A DNA stretch of 64,000 bases, from assembly GCA_020975405.1 (NCBI GenBank), contig JAIOWQ010000004.1, forward strand, positions 3,162,001 through 3,226,000, read 5' to 3'. Origin of the DNA: Keithomyces neogunnii (Eukaryota > Ascomycota > Sordariomycetes > Hypocreales > Clavicipitaceae). A program made the translations under genes and the position numbers. The notes under the pieces are model-generated. The model did no database searches. It saw only the letters and a program-made list of their open reading frames with translations, and was not told the DNA's origin. Position 1 is the stretch's first letter; every line of letters starts with the position of its first letter. Positions 54,354 through 64,000 of the stretch are shown here, one piece after another.

Positions 54354-55507
54354 CTACTGGGCTTCGCCAGGGGAGTAAAACTCTCTCACGCCGTGCTCGA
54401 CCTGACCTGGCCTCTTTCCACTGCCTCCCATCTCTGCCGCACCAGCCTGGGGCCCAACCGGGTTCGGCGCGGCACGGGCATTGGCCGTCACGGGCTGTTG
54501 AGCATGCAAAAGGGGAGCTTGGTTCATGGGCGGTCCAACCATTGGGATATATTGCTGCTGAGGCTGTTGCTGGCCCGGAGCAACGTACCATCCTTGGGGA
54601 GGGGGTGCCCAGTACGGAGTAGAGGCGATGACGACGCTCCGCTTCCACTTGTTGCGGATATGGGTATCGACACAGGCCACGATGAAGATGACGAGCTCGG
54701 CGGCGCCAAGGATCAAGACGAGTGCCGTTGACCCCACAAACATGGGGTCTCGGTATATGTAGCACTGGTTGCGGCTGGTGCTGCTGCAGTCCCAGTACCC
54801 AGTCTGCGTGACAAGGACAGCGAGAATGGCGCCGACAATCACGGCGGCCAGCCAAAGGCAAAGACAGACGCCGACATGGGCGCCAGGATGGATGCCCGCC
54901 TTCTGGCGACAGCAGCGGACGACAAGTTCGATCAGACTCCAGACAAGAGCGATGATAAACTGCACCATGTTAGCCGATGCCAAATCAAGAATGCGAGGCG
55001 AAAAGGCACACGTACAACAGGTCCGGCGGATAAGGCGGGAATGTAGTAGTCAAATTCGTCATAGTAGTAACTATATCGGCTGCTGTAGCTCGCATTCATG
55101 GCACGTCCCAGAAGCGAAAACGAGAACCCGATGCCCAGGATGCTAGTAATCAGAACAATGACATGCATCACGTCCCTGGAAACCTTGCGCGCGTTTGACT
55201 CGTGCGGCCGCTGAAACTGCTGCGGAACTGGCATGTAGGTGACGGGTTGCTGCTCCATCTGCGCCTGCGCCTGCTGCATCTGACGCAACTGCTGGGGAGC
55301 AGTCTGCCCGTAGGGGACATAGTACCCTCCATAGGATTGCGGATAGAGACCGGAAGGGTTCTCGGTTACGTTTGTTGTTGCCGGGGCTCGTTGAGGCGTT
55401 TGCGCGAGTGGCGATGGCTCACGCTGCTGCGTTGAGGGTGAGGCGGACGACTGGACGGGCGACGGCGCCGCTGGTGGTTCTGTCTGTGAGGATTGCTCAG
55501 GAGCCAT
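54354..55507 (-). CDS. MARVEL-like four-helix membrane protein with Gln/Pro-rich N-terminus, two exons (365 aa)
   Basis: Exon 1 is 55507-55016 and exon 2 is 54959-54354, with a 56-nt intron (GTACGT donor, TGGTGCAG acceptor, phase 0). The start is MAPEQSSQTE at 55507; an ATG 87 bp upstream is in frame but gives an unlikely extension. Residues 1-115 are rich in Pro, Gln and Ser (RQMQQAQAQMEQQ). Four membrane segments follow: VMHVIVLITSILGIGFSF, VFIIALVWSLIELVV (created by the splice), LCLWLAAVIVGAILAVLV and ALVLILGAAELVIFIVA. The C-tail is again Pro/Gln-rich with a GYWAPPP-like motif. The helix pattern and the small loops fit fungal MARVEL-domain proteins of the plasma membrane. It converges on the kinesin gene with about 320 bp between. 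Confidence 0.8.
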
Positions 55508-56312
55508 TTTGACGACGCACGCGGTGACTGTGGTGTACTCTGGTGTCCTCGGCGTCTGGCGATTGTTGCTCAACTCGACTGGTCTTGTAGTCAAGACTGC
55601 GCGCGCAAGGGGGTATCAAGGCAGCAAGAAGGCAGCAAGAGCGAGTGGCTGCCGCGAGAACAAAGGTAGAAAAAGATTGACAAGATTCGAAAACGAGAGA
55701 GACCAAGGTCAACAAGTGAAAACGAAGGGACTGCAGGATTCAGCAGCTGCCGCCTGCAAAGCTGAGTGAATCCAGGTTGTGCAGAGCCGCGCCCCAAGAG
55801 AATTTGCATTGCCTCCTTCCGGCGACTTCTAAATCAGGAACTCGGCCGGGGCAGCAAATCTTCGAGTCTGAACAACTGCGCAGCCTCACAAGGCCCCTGT
55901 TCTGTTCTTTTAGCCGAATTTGAGAGGAGTCTGGTCAGGACCGTGGCAATTGGAGAGAGCCCCTGGCAACGAGCCACTTTTCCTCAGGCCCCCCGTCCAC
56001 TTGCTTGTTGGTCGACGAACCAGGCTTCTTGGCGGACATGACCGCCAGCGCCTGGGTGGCCAAGTTTAAAATTGCGGCGTGACCTATTTTTGTTGGTTGT
56101 GAATCCTGCCTGACGTTGGACTGCCCCATCTCAATTAGCATCAATACCAGCCCGGGTCATGCTGACTGGAGGCTTCCCTACTGGACTCAGACAAGAGATA
56201 CAAAAGGCCAAAAAGGTAGCAAACAAGGCCCAAGAGTGTAATATACAAGCATGGCAAAAAGAAGCAAAAAAAGAGCCAGCTGGTTCTGTCAATCGTCTTG
56301 GATTATAGGAAA
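55508..56312. other. Intergenic region, no gene seen
   Basis: Promoter of the MARVEL-like gene and the 3' side of tRNA-Lys. Short frames only, no repeat. Confidence 0.6.
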
Positions 56313-56395
56313 AGCCCGATGCGGGGGTCGAACCCGCAACCTTGAGATTGCGTACTCTTAAGAGTCTCACGCTCTACCGATTGAGCTAACCGGGC
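56313..56395 (-). tRNA. tRNA-Lys(CTT) with a 10-nt intron
   Basis: On the minus strand the acceptor GCCCGGT pairs with ATCGGGC. The D-arm is GCTCAATCGGTAGAGC. The anticodon stem TGAGA/TCTCA encloses a CTCTTA-A loop with anticodon CTT (56360-56362), and the T-arm is TGCGGGTTCGACCCCCGCA. The intron at 56349-56358 follows the base after the anticodon. It is an isolated gene. Confidence 0.93.
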
Positions 56396-56810
56396 CTGTG
56401 GCCCTGTTTGGTGGCCGTTGGAGACTGCAATTAAGACTCAAGTGCTGATTCAATCACACGCTACAGTGATTGTAGCAAATTGATGGGGCTAAGAAGCAGC
56501 CAAACATTCGATGAATTGAAACCAGAATATTACATTGCAGCATATGAAATGTCACAAAATCAAACCTCAACAATGCATCGTGTTATGATGCCAGTCCGAC
56601 CCGTGGTTATTGGGATCTGGGCTGCGGTTGGAATGCAGTTGGCCACAGCTACCTGAAGGCTAGGTAACAAGGTGGCGCAGGATATTGTACCAGCTCTGCC
56701 CCGTCAAATGCTAATCCGGTCTTGTGGTTGCTGATATTTATCCATCCAGATACTCCATATTCGAGTCTTCACCACCTTCAAAGTGCTGCATCGAACCTGT
56801 GCAGTTGCAT
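56396..56810. other. Intergenic region between tRNA-Lys and SEC11
   Basis: Upstream of the tRNA and 3' flank of SEC11. Nothing else is seen. Confidence 0.6.
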
Positions 56811-57538
56811 TTATTCCCTCTGTATCACTACCAGCAGACCCATGATACCCAGCATGACTGTCTTCAACCAGGGATGTTCTGACAGCAAGATTGTGACGTA
56901 TCCTACGAATGGAAAGTATCCAACCACGGTGCCGATAATGTCCTTGCGCTCCAGGTAGTCTTGGCCACGGGCGTATAAATCGGTGTCGTCGGCATTGTTG
57001 TTGTCTCCTTTCGTGAGGAGTTTCGCCTTGTCGCTACAATACTGTTAGTAAGTACTATGCAGTCGCAAGAGCGCTGATTGTGTGACGCAGTTCTGTCCCG
57101 CGACTCGCCAAGTTGCAGCTCAAGTCTCGGCTAGAAGTCGACCTACCCAGTTCCAAATTTGCGAACTACTCTGTGGACAATGGGGATATCTTTGCCCTTG
57201 ACATTGTATACCACAACCTCTCCGACCGCTGTTTCCTGCCACACGTTTCGATTCCACAAGAAGAGGAGGTCGCCGCGCTGGAAAGCTGGTTCCATGGAGC
57301 CCGAGAGGACAACGACGATCGGTGAAGGAGAGTCGGTAGCTACTGAAAGACCTTTCCACATCTATCTCTATATCAGCAAAGTGTTCGCATGGCAAGCCAG
57401 AAACTGTACAACTGCGGCTCATTTGCGTAATTTGGCGTGCTTCGTCTTTGGACGTACCATGAATGCGGTTGAAAGTACCAGCGCGAAGTTCATAAGCTGC
57501 GCGGCAGCCTGCCGCGGATTCTGAAGTCCGGACAACAT
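56811..57538 (-). CDS. sec11: SEC11, catalytic subunit of the ER signal peptidase complex, three exons (172 aa)
   Basis: Exons are 57538-57458, 57361-57147 and 57033-56811; all introns are GT-AG and the frame joins to 172 residues, the usual length of Sec11. The N-terminal MLSGLQNPRQAAAQLMNFALVL is the family opening with the membrane anchor. The catalytic Ser lies in VLSGSMEPAF. The second box, with the His that replaces the bacterial Lys, is VHRVV in DIPIVHRVVRKFG. The third box is KGDNNNADD, with the Asp residues of the active site. A second hydrophobic segment near the C-terminus (LKTVMLGIMGLLVVIQ) ends the protein. It cleaves signal peptides of secretory proteins on the lumenal side of the ER. 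Its catalytic motifs are complete and it is expected to be essential. Confidence 0.97.
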
Positions 57539-58048
57539 ATTAGCTGATGTGAAACGCCGATATCGCAAGCCGAGAGTCTGGCACAGCGTAGTCGACGAAT
57601 TTCGGAGATGTTGCAGCTTTACAGCCGCGCCGAGTGTTCTGGAGGGAGCTCGGGGGAGGTATGGCCAATGTCTGACAGCCTGGCGTCTTGATGGTCCTTC
57701 AGGACATGGTGGCACTCATCAGGAACGTGCACGGGCCATGAATGGCAGTTATCAGCCTCATTCTGATTTGGTGAGGTGGATACCCTCTAGCCACACTCTT
57801 GGCCCAAGCACAGCCACATGGCAGAAAACCAAAGTTGCCTGGTACCATTGAATACGTCCTAGACAGATTTGTGATGTCATGGATAGGATGGAGGGACCTG
57901 GTCGAGGTCATAAGTCGCCATCATGGTTTAATGGCGGGCAATTTGTATCCGTAACCATAAACCACCAATGTTGGTTTACTTGCTGCACGCGTGTCACCGT
58001 TCAGCAATAGGCATTTGTGTTCAATAATAGCAAGACAATATTCACGAC
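57539..58048. other. Divergent intergenic region of SEC11 and the CsbD-like gene
   Basis: About 510 bp of presumed shared promoter. No strong TATA box is seen on either side. Confidence 0.6.
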
Positions 58049-58383
58049 ATGTCTGACTCTACTTCTCACCAGCCTGGCCTTGCCCAAGGTCATGTACAAT
58101 ATGCAAAGGGGATTGCAGAGGTATGAAAATGAATTTCGCCCAAAATGACTTGACTGGTGATTGCTAACCTAACGTGCAGGCGGCTGTAGGAGACATCACC
58201 GGATCGCATTCATGGAAATCGTCTGGTGAACAGGACAAGGCAGCTGGTATGTCGGCCATGAAAGCAGGAGTAAAGCAGAGGGATGCTTCCCGTGGATATG
58301 GCAGGCTCGAAGAAATGGCTGGCAGGGCGACTGGCTGCGGCGGGATGAAGAAGGAGGGCGCTAAGAGCAGCAAGAAGGATTGA
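58049..58383 (+). CDS. CsbD-like small stress protein, two exons (91 aa)
   Basis: Exon 1 is 58049-58120 and exon 2 is 58180-58383. The 59-nt intron (GTATGA donor, AACGTGCAG acceptor, phase 0) joins YAKGIAE to AAVGDITGSHSWKSSGEQDKA. This KGxAEEAxGxITG...W...G..DKA layout is the CsbD-like fold seen in bacterial general-stress proteins and in small fungal proteins sometimes named for binding of mismatched or cruciform DNA. The C-terminus is Gly/Lys-rich (GCGGMKKEGAKSSKKD). No signal peptide. It is too short and split to be found by long-frame searches. Role unclear; stress-linked by family. Confidence 0.8.
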
Positions 58384-58953
58384 TGCAGCACCGAGAGATG
58401 AGACTCGAGAGCTAGACCCGGAACTCGTGCAACTCGTCTCAAATGGAGTGACCAGAGTTATAGACTGTGTAAATGTGACCAAGCAGGCAGCTTTGGTCCT
58501 GTTCTCCATTGTCTTGAGGCAAGTGAGCACTGCATTGTACATTGACAGTTCCACATGCAAGCGAACAGTATCAGCTCGGTCGAAGCTGAGCTCTTTCCGA
58601 TTTACCAAGAAGCACTGGCCGGCCTGCTGGACCTGCTTCCTTCCCACAAACGATCCAGACTCGAGGAACCCCTTCCCCAGTTCCCATCACACTCACACAT
58701 GACGCCTTTCCCCCCACTTCTTCGTGAATGTTCTCTTTGCCCGCCCGGGTCGTGGCCTTTCTCCTCCAGTCACCAACTGTCCGCCATCACCACATCCACC
58801 TCATCGATTCGGCTTGCTTGGCAGTCCAATACACGCTAGCCTTTGCTTGCATCTACAGGCTTAGAACGTTCCGACGACTCCGTATTTTATTTTCCGCCCT
58901 CTTTTTTTGCGCATCTCGAGTCTTGGTACTGAACACCTACTGCCGTCCTCGAA
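58384..58953. other. Intergenic region, no gene seen
   Basis: 3' flank of the CsbD-like gene and a CT-rich promoter region (about 58690-58760, 58870-58920) of the next gene. Confidence 0.55.
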
Positions 58954-60225
58954 ATGTCATCCACTCCGCTTCTTGGTCACCAGGGTCTCCCTGCCCCTGT
59001 CATTATGCAGGACCATGTGAGTGGTTGTTTCTTTTCCATGGCATGCAAATAGCTGATGCCTGAAATACCAGCCCATTTTTCTTCGAGCCAGCCATTCTCC
59101 TTGGCGATGGATCCCTCAAAACGCACTGGTCGTCCTTCGCGGTAGCGTCCTCACGTATCTTGTGGCAACGGCCTTCATGACCGCTCACTACAAAATGAAT
59201 GTGGAGGAATCAGAGGAAAGTCTCTGGACGGCCCTATTCCACTTTGGCCTTCTCAGCTTCGCCCTGGTCTGCCTGTATCACCTAGTCGCATTTGTAAGTG
59301 CCCTTGGGGGTGATTGCTGTCATGTATTCACTCGCGCTTAACACTTTAGCCAGTCATGGACCTTTACCCACCTTTACTTTCCTGACCCTGAGGAGATGGA
59401 AGGTGGAGTCGAGCGTTGGATCATCAGGGCAATGTCGTTACCTCGGAACATGGCAAGCCAAAAGAGACAATTCCGTTTCAACATGTTCTATACCGCAACG
59501 ACTGTTTTCTGCTTCATGAACTCCACCATATATTGGTTCATTACTCGACAACATGATGCAGGCAACCCTGCAGCATCAACTGCTTCTCAAATTGCAGCCG
59601 ACTCTCTCGAGGCTGCTGTCAACGCCACTTCTCTGAGCATCCTTCCAAATTCACCTTGTATGCTAATTTTCCCCTGTTGCTGATTTCTGCCCTAAGCTGA
59701 CACTCGTTGTAGTCAGCGACCTCTTTGGTAAAGGTTGGTTCAAGCCGTTTGTCCTCATCAACATGAATGCCGTCACCTCGGCTCTCATGATCCTTGAGAT
59801 ACTGTTCTTTAACAGCATCAAGAAACCCCTCGTAAGTTTACCACGGGGAACCAATGACACTGCAATATGCGACACTGGTTAACCGTGCAGCAGGCCATCG
59901 GGTCCTCCATTTTTGGTACCATGTTCCTGTCCGGGCTGTACCTCGTGTGGGCCGCCATCGGCAAGTCCATTTCTGGGACATATCCCTTTTTCTGGATGGA
60001 TGAGGAACAGGTTGGATCTAAAGAAGCCGTTTCAATTTACTGCACCGGATTCGTGCTCCTCGCTCCCACAAGTAAGCTGTTGTTGTTTTCTTGACGGTAT
60101 CTATGAAGTATTACTAAGCCATGTTAACAGTGTACACCCTGATGCAGGGATTCGTTGGAATTCGTGAAGGCCTTACACGACAGCCCGTCAGTAACCGGGG
60201 GGCCAACGAGAGCCTGGACTCGTGA
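58954..60225 (+). CDS. Six-pass fungal membrane protein of unknown function, six exons (327 aa)
   Basis: Exons are 58954-59016, 59072-59293, 59354-59657, 59713-59831, 59891-60071 and 60131-60225. All junctions are GT-AG and the frame is continuous to TGA at 60225. Hydrophobic segments occur at ALVVLRGSVLTYLVATAF, LFHFGLLSFALVCLYHLVAF, FYTATTVFCFMNSTIYWFI, FVLINMNAVTSALMILEILFF, SIFGTMFLSGLYLVWAAIG and YCTGFVLLAPTMYTLMQGF, six in all. A conserved-looking loop is SWTFTHLYFPDPEEMEG. No signal peptide and no transporter signature is recognised. The layout is somewhat like FAR-17a/AIG1-type proteins, but I would not assign it. Third-exon acceptor CCAG at 59353 was preferred over TTTAG four bases upstream because only it keeps the frame. 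Confidence 0.78.
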
Positions 60226-61495
60226 ACTGGAGGGGGTTGACTAAAAACGACTTTGACACGAGTTACATAGACCAAAAGCTCCAACATTGAAGAGTAGTGA
60301 GGGGATCATGCGGTCTTTGGAAGGGGATAATATTGTCAAATTGGCATGAGCTACACCACCCTACAACCTGTAGTCAATTAACCTAGAAATTAAACTCCAC
60401 CTTTTGTTCCATCTCCAAAGTTGCCTGTTTGGGTATATCAAGACATGAAAGCCACGACCAAGTTCCACAAATTTGGGGCTCTGGGGCTGGGGACTCCACA
60501 ATTCTGTCCCTGTTGACGATGCCAAAGTAGGTACTTGTACTTAAGTAAAGTAGGTAGGTACTTTAAGTATATGAGTCTGGCTTAGTGTGCACATGCTTGG
60601 GTAGAATCGGGACTTTGGGTGACATGCCTGGTGTGCCTGATGGCGTTACAAGAATGTGAAGGAAAGCCTAAAGTAGCGGCTGGTTCTGCCCAGCTCCATC
60701 ATTTTGTGTGACATGGAGGGATGGCTTGGCCCATCCTGCAGGCAAATAATTCGATTGCGGTGGGCTGTGTCTTTATTTTCGGCATGCTGAAGAATTGTCG
60801 ACGACAGCACGGGGCAGAAAATAAAAACACAGGTAGTTGTTGCCTGACAGTATTCATTTTGGGCCCGGATGAGCATTGTCTAGCAATCATGCATGGATCC
60901 TCTGGTTGGCGCCGAATTGGATGCGCGTTGTTGATGGTGGCCAGGCAGACTATCTAGGTACCTACCAGGTACTTGAGTAGGTAGGTAAGTACCTAATGCC
61001 CAAGGTGGTCAATATGAGCCGGTTGGTGTTTGTTGTTCATGGTGGTGAGGCTAGCAAGTACCCCGGTCTGCATAACGCCCGCCACTTGATACCCTGGCAG
61101 GGTACAAATAAGTCACACCTCACTCATGGCCCTGATTTCCTTCTTCCTTCTCCCCACCCACAAGCCAAAAGCAGGGTCGCAAAGCTTCTCACGAGGATTT
61201 ATCGTCTTGATTCAAGAAGGTATCTCTTCTGCCCGGGCCCGCCTGTCAATCCCCTTGTGCGTCATTCACTCTTTTACCCTCAGCCCCTCAATTCACCTTC
61301 TCCTCGCTCGTTTCGTCGCTCTCTAGCCAAGTTGTCAAACGACACCTCGATTCGAGGCCAAGTATCGTCACTTTCAGACAAGAAAACGCTCGTTTTTCAT
61401 CGCTCGTTGCTTGTCTGCCCTCGATAAAGTTGTGTCGTCCCGCCCGAGAAGCTCTTTAGTTCAAAACCCAGCGAAACTCATCCAACGCCGCGACC
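60226..61495. other. Intergenic region with AGGTA/TACCT clusters and an inverted repeat
   Basis: Clusters of GTAGGTA/TACTT motifs lie at about 60527-60570 and TAGGTACCTACC...GTAGGTAGGTAAGTACC at about 60951-60997. A nested inverted repeat lies at 60766-60831. The last 350 bp are CT-rich and form the leader or promoter of the BTB gene. No gene is called. Confidence 0.65.
60766..60831. repeat. Nested inverted repeat
   Basis: TGTGTCTTTATTTTC (60766-60780) pairs with GAAAATAAAAACACA (60817-60831) with one mismatch. Inside, TGCTG (60785) pairs with CAGCA (60805), and TGTCG-A-CGACA forms the tip. It could form a cruciform or RNA hairpin. Confidence 0.8.
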
Positions 61496-62350
61496 ATGTT
61501 CAAGCGCAGTTTCAGGTCGCAAGACCAGAGCCGCGTCGACAAGTCCGCGAGACTAAAGAAGCCAGGCTCTGTCCGGGACCCCGTAAAGCTTTCGAAACTG
61601 CAAAGATCCCTCACCGAGCAGGATCGCATTGCTCAACAATCTGCCACGCCGTCGCCCATTGTGACTCTCACGATTGGCCGCGAGGGCAGGCTCTTTGCAG
61701 CGCACGAGGACGTCCTCCGCCAGTCGCCGTTTTTCGACGCTGCCTGCCGAGGCAACTTCCCCGATTCGCAGAGCAGGAGAATCTCTCTCCCTGATGAAGA
61801 ACCCGAGGTCTTCTCCGCCATTCTCGAGTACCTATACAAGGGTGATTACTATCCCCGCCTGTTGCACAACAGGTCTCGCAACTCTTGGGACCTCGAGGAC
61901 CGCGCGCGGACGCCTCGCACATCACCAAACCCCGAAAATAGAGGTGGCCGCGCAGGTACGGCTTCCGACGCCACCGTTTTCGTGTACAGCGTGGGGGCCG
62001 ACATCCTCCGTGACACCGTCGTTTACTGTGCCGCGGATCGATACGGCCTCGAGGAGCTCAAGCGTCTGGCCTTGCGCAAACAGGGCCTGCAGGCTGGTAT
62101 CGACGTGTCGACCATTTTGCGGTCCGCCCAGTACGCCTATGCCCACACGCCCGACTCGGACAGCCGCCTGCGCGCTCATTACCTGGCCCTGATCATCCGC
62201 TGCCGCAAGACGTTCAAGCGGAGCGGGACCATGCAAGCTGAAATGGAGGCGGGTGGCAGCAAACTGTTCTTCGACTTGTTTGTGGCCATGTGCAATCACC
62301 TGGACGATGTCATTGACGTGACGCATGCGCGAACACCAAAGACAGCCTGA
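61496..62350 (+). CDS. BTB/POZ-domain protein (284 aa)
   Basis: Single exon with a good start context (CGACCATGTTC). A basic N-terminus of about 50 residues (MFKRSFRSQDQSR) precedes a BTB domain at about residues 53-125. Its marks are TLTIGREGRLFAAHEDVLRQSPFFDAAC, then RISLPDEEPEVFSAILEYLYKGDY. A low-complexity linker (RTPRTSPNPENRGG) is followed by a helical region (VYCAADRYGLEELKRLALRK) that matches the BACK-like continuation of fungal BTB proteins. Such proteins dimerise and often act as adaptors for Cullin-3 ubiquitin ligases or in transcription; no Kelch or other partner domain is present. The long 5' leader (CT-rich, about 300 bp) suggests regulated translation. Confidence 0.88.
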   Translation: MFKRSFRSQDQSRVDKSARLKKPGSVRDPVKLSKLQRSLTEQDRIAQQSATPSPIVTLTIGREGRLFAAHEDVLRQSPFFDAACRGNFPDSQSRRISLPDEEPEVFSAILEYLYKGDYYPRLLHNRSRNSWDLEDRARTPRTSPNPENRGGRAGTASDATVFVYSVGADILRDTVVYCAADRYGLEELKRLALRKQGLQAGIDVSTILRSAQYAYAHTPDSDSRLRAHYLALIIRCRKTFKRSGTMQAEMEAGGSKLFFDLFVAMCNHLDDVIDVTHARTPKTA

Positions 62351-63663
62351 AGGGCTGGTTGACCAAACGCAAATCAAGCCTCTGGATCCGTCGCGGCTGG
62401 CGTTGTAAGAAAAGTTGTCCAAAGTGGAGGATAAGAATATGGAATGGAAAGAGTCGACAAAAAAAAAAAAAGGAACAACCAAAAGAAAAAACCCCCCCAA
62501 AGGGGACCAAAAAAAGCCAATCAAAAAGGTTACTACCATGTATGTGGATTTTGGGAAACTGCACGGCGTTTGACTCGAATTTCGAGCTCTCCTCATCAGA
62601 TTGACGTCTTCCATCAGGGAGCTGTTATGTTATTGCTCACCCTTCTTTGCTTCTTGCGAGGTGGCCGGCCGACAATTTGATGAATACTGAGCCGAGAGGA
62701 AATAATTACCACCGCGATTTCGAATCATAATCCTCGGCTCAACTCTTTTTGTGCTGCTTACTTTTTGGGTTCTCGGCGGGCGTCGTTGTCCTTTTTTGTT
62801 CGTGCTCTGCTGTTTCAGTCTTGCCACGATACCATGCGTGGTAGCTTGACGCTTGTTGTGATGTCTGGAGCATTTGCACTTTTTCAAATCTGGCGTGTTT
62901 TCCAAGCTTGATCTGTTATGGCATTTTCATGTCATGATTTTGCTAGATGACTTGTTCCATACACCAGACTGAATCAGTTTAGATGAGAAGCAGTGGTTTC
63001 ACGCCTCGTCTGGACTTGGGCCCAGATTGACCCCCCAAGCCTTCCTTCTTTCGGCCCCTGTTATACTACTTTCAAGCGCGTGGATGGAGTTTTGTTTAAT
63101 TGGTCATGTTGGTCAAATTCGTGTCTGCATTTTCTTTTGGCAATACGAAACGCACAAACTGGACGATATTTTGATAATTTGTGGAACAATTCTTCTCTCC
63201 ATCTAATGGCGTGCTGACGCTTGGGGAGGCTTGTGAGATGCTACTGTCTACAGGATAGATGGTTGGCAATTGCGCGCCTCTTTTAGCGGATGGCACTGCT
63301 TTACAATCGCATCTCTCTCGCAACAGGGATTGCTGACGACAAATGTTACTTTTCCTTTGTCTGGGAGGAATGAGAACTTGCATGGTCTCGGGTGATGGGA
63401 ATCGCCGGTCAAGTTGATAGATTGATGAGATACATGATCTTGATGATTAGTGCGTACATTTAGTTATAGGTCGCCAGTCGACCTCGTTGGCGCTAGAACC
63501 GTCAGGATCGAGGTAATGAGAGCCGGTCACCTCATGCTATCTTGTGTTGTTGGCGTGAGACGCTTGCACCACTGGTGCAGCGATGAATTACCGTGTCGTG
63601 TGACAGGCCATGTACAATCTACTCCCCAATGAAGGTGTTTGTTCAATGCTCGCGCCAGGGAGC
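62351..63663. other. Intergenic region, no gene seen
   Basis: 3' region of the BTB gene with an A homopolymer at about 62459-62471 followed by A-rich and C-rich runs. No frame with a domain, no RNA gene. Confidence 0.6.
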
Positions 63664-64000
63664 CTAGCGCAAATCATCTGGCATTGCAGGCTTCTCATCC
63701 GACCTTGTTGACGCCCTGTACAGAATGTCCCAATCCCTGCAGGTTCGCGTCCCCATTCCATCAATAAAAGAGTTTCCGTCTTCACGCTGCCTCGGTCGCT
63801 CAATCGTCGCGTCGGCCATGCACAAGAGCGACTAGAGTCCTGTTAGCATTCGCGGCGCGGAACCAGCTCATGCTCACCATTGCTTACCTGTCGCAAATAG
63901 TCAAAGCAACGTTGCGAATCTTCCTCCAGACGCCCGTGATTCTGGACCAAAGCTCCCCGTGTCGGATCCTTCAAGATGGAGAGGGAATCCTGCAGAGCCT
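63664..64000 (-). CDS. UstYa/DUF3328-family protein, C-terminal part (5' end outside the window)
   Basis: The minus-strand frame enters the window at 64000 and runs to a donor (GTAAGC) after 63888. A 56-nt intron (63832-63887, with GCTAAC branch-like site and CTCTAG acceptor) leads to the last exon 63831-63664. The visible product reads RCFDYLRQSLLCMADATIE, then GTRTCRDWDILY. The C-x-x-YLRQ...LxCxADxTxE spacing and the later TCRDW are those of the DUF3328 family. Ustilago-type UstYa and UstYb proteins of this family are copper-dependent oxidases for cyclisation of ribosomal peptides, and other members serve other pathways. The two His of the usual HxxHC motif are not seen just before the Cys (EDSQRC), so catalytic competence is doubtful. 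Confidence 0.72.

Overview
The window looks like chromosomal DNA of a filamentous ascomycete, most likely a Sordariomycete and probably of the order Hypocreales. The reasons are short introns (about 55-115 nt) with GTAAGT-like donors and CAG/TAG acceptors, intron-containing tRNA genes, families typical of these fungi (CFEM/PTH11-like receptor, UstYa/DUF3328, bZIP with a DUF3425-like tail, GH79, subgroup-C GH18 chitinase), Tad-type LINE relics, and a large tract mutated by repeat-induced point mutation (RIP). The species cannot be named from the sequence alone.

Layout: 0-2.3 kb holds the end of an alanyl-tRNA editing protein gene and a paraoxonase-like gene. From 2.4 to 9.3 kb is a relic-rich stretch (ankyrin fragment, two Tad-LINE ends, degenerate repeats) that contains one conserved fungal gene of unknown function. 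From 9.3 to 29.2 kb ordinary genes (FUSC/ArAE-type membrane protein, GH79 glycosidase, CFEM receptor, secreted lipase, tRNA-Leu) alternate with three copies of an unrecognised gene family. These proteins start with MADPRY and carry degenerate HMG-box-like segments in their C-terminal part.

From 29.3 to 41.4 kb lies the most striking locus: two large divergent genes for fungal cell-wall-active enzymes. On the minus strand is a subgroup-C (killer-toxin alpha/beta-like) GH18 chitinase. On the plus strand is a GH55 beta-1,3-glucanase joined to LysM modules and three tandem concanavalin/laminin-G-like repeats. Both are riddled with C-to-T / G-to-A changes and stop codons, while the 840-bp shared promoter, the 3' 1.9 kb of the chitinase and the last 200 bp of the glucanase gene are untouched.

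From 41.4 to 43.9 kb is non-coding DNA with a 19-nt minisatellite. From 43.9 to 64 kb is ordinary gene-dense DNA: bZIP factor, acidic nuclear-type protein, divergent kinesin, MARVEL-like protein, tRNA-Lys, SEC11 signal peptidase subunit, CsbD-like small protein, a six-pass membrane protein, a BTB protein and the 3' end of a UstYa-family gene.

Taken together, the left two thirds behave like an accessory, repeat-experienced region and the right third like core genome. The GH18-C/GH55-LysM pair reads as a lost module for attack on, or remodelling of, chitin and glucan. The HMG-like family is the best candidate for something undescribed. All exon boundaries are read by eye from splice signals and reading-frame continuity; no database search was possible.
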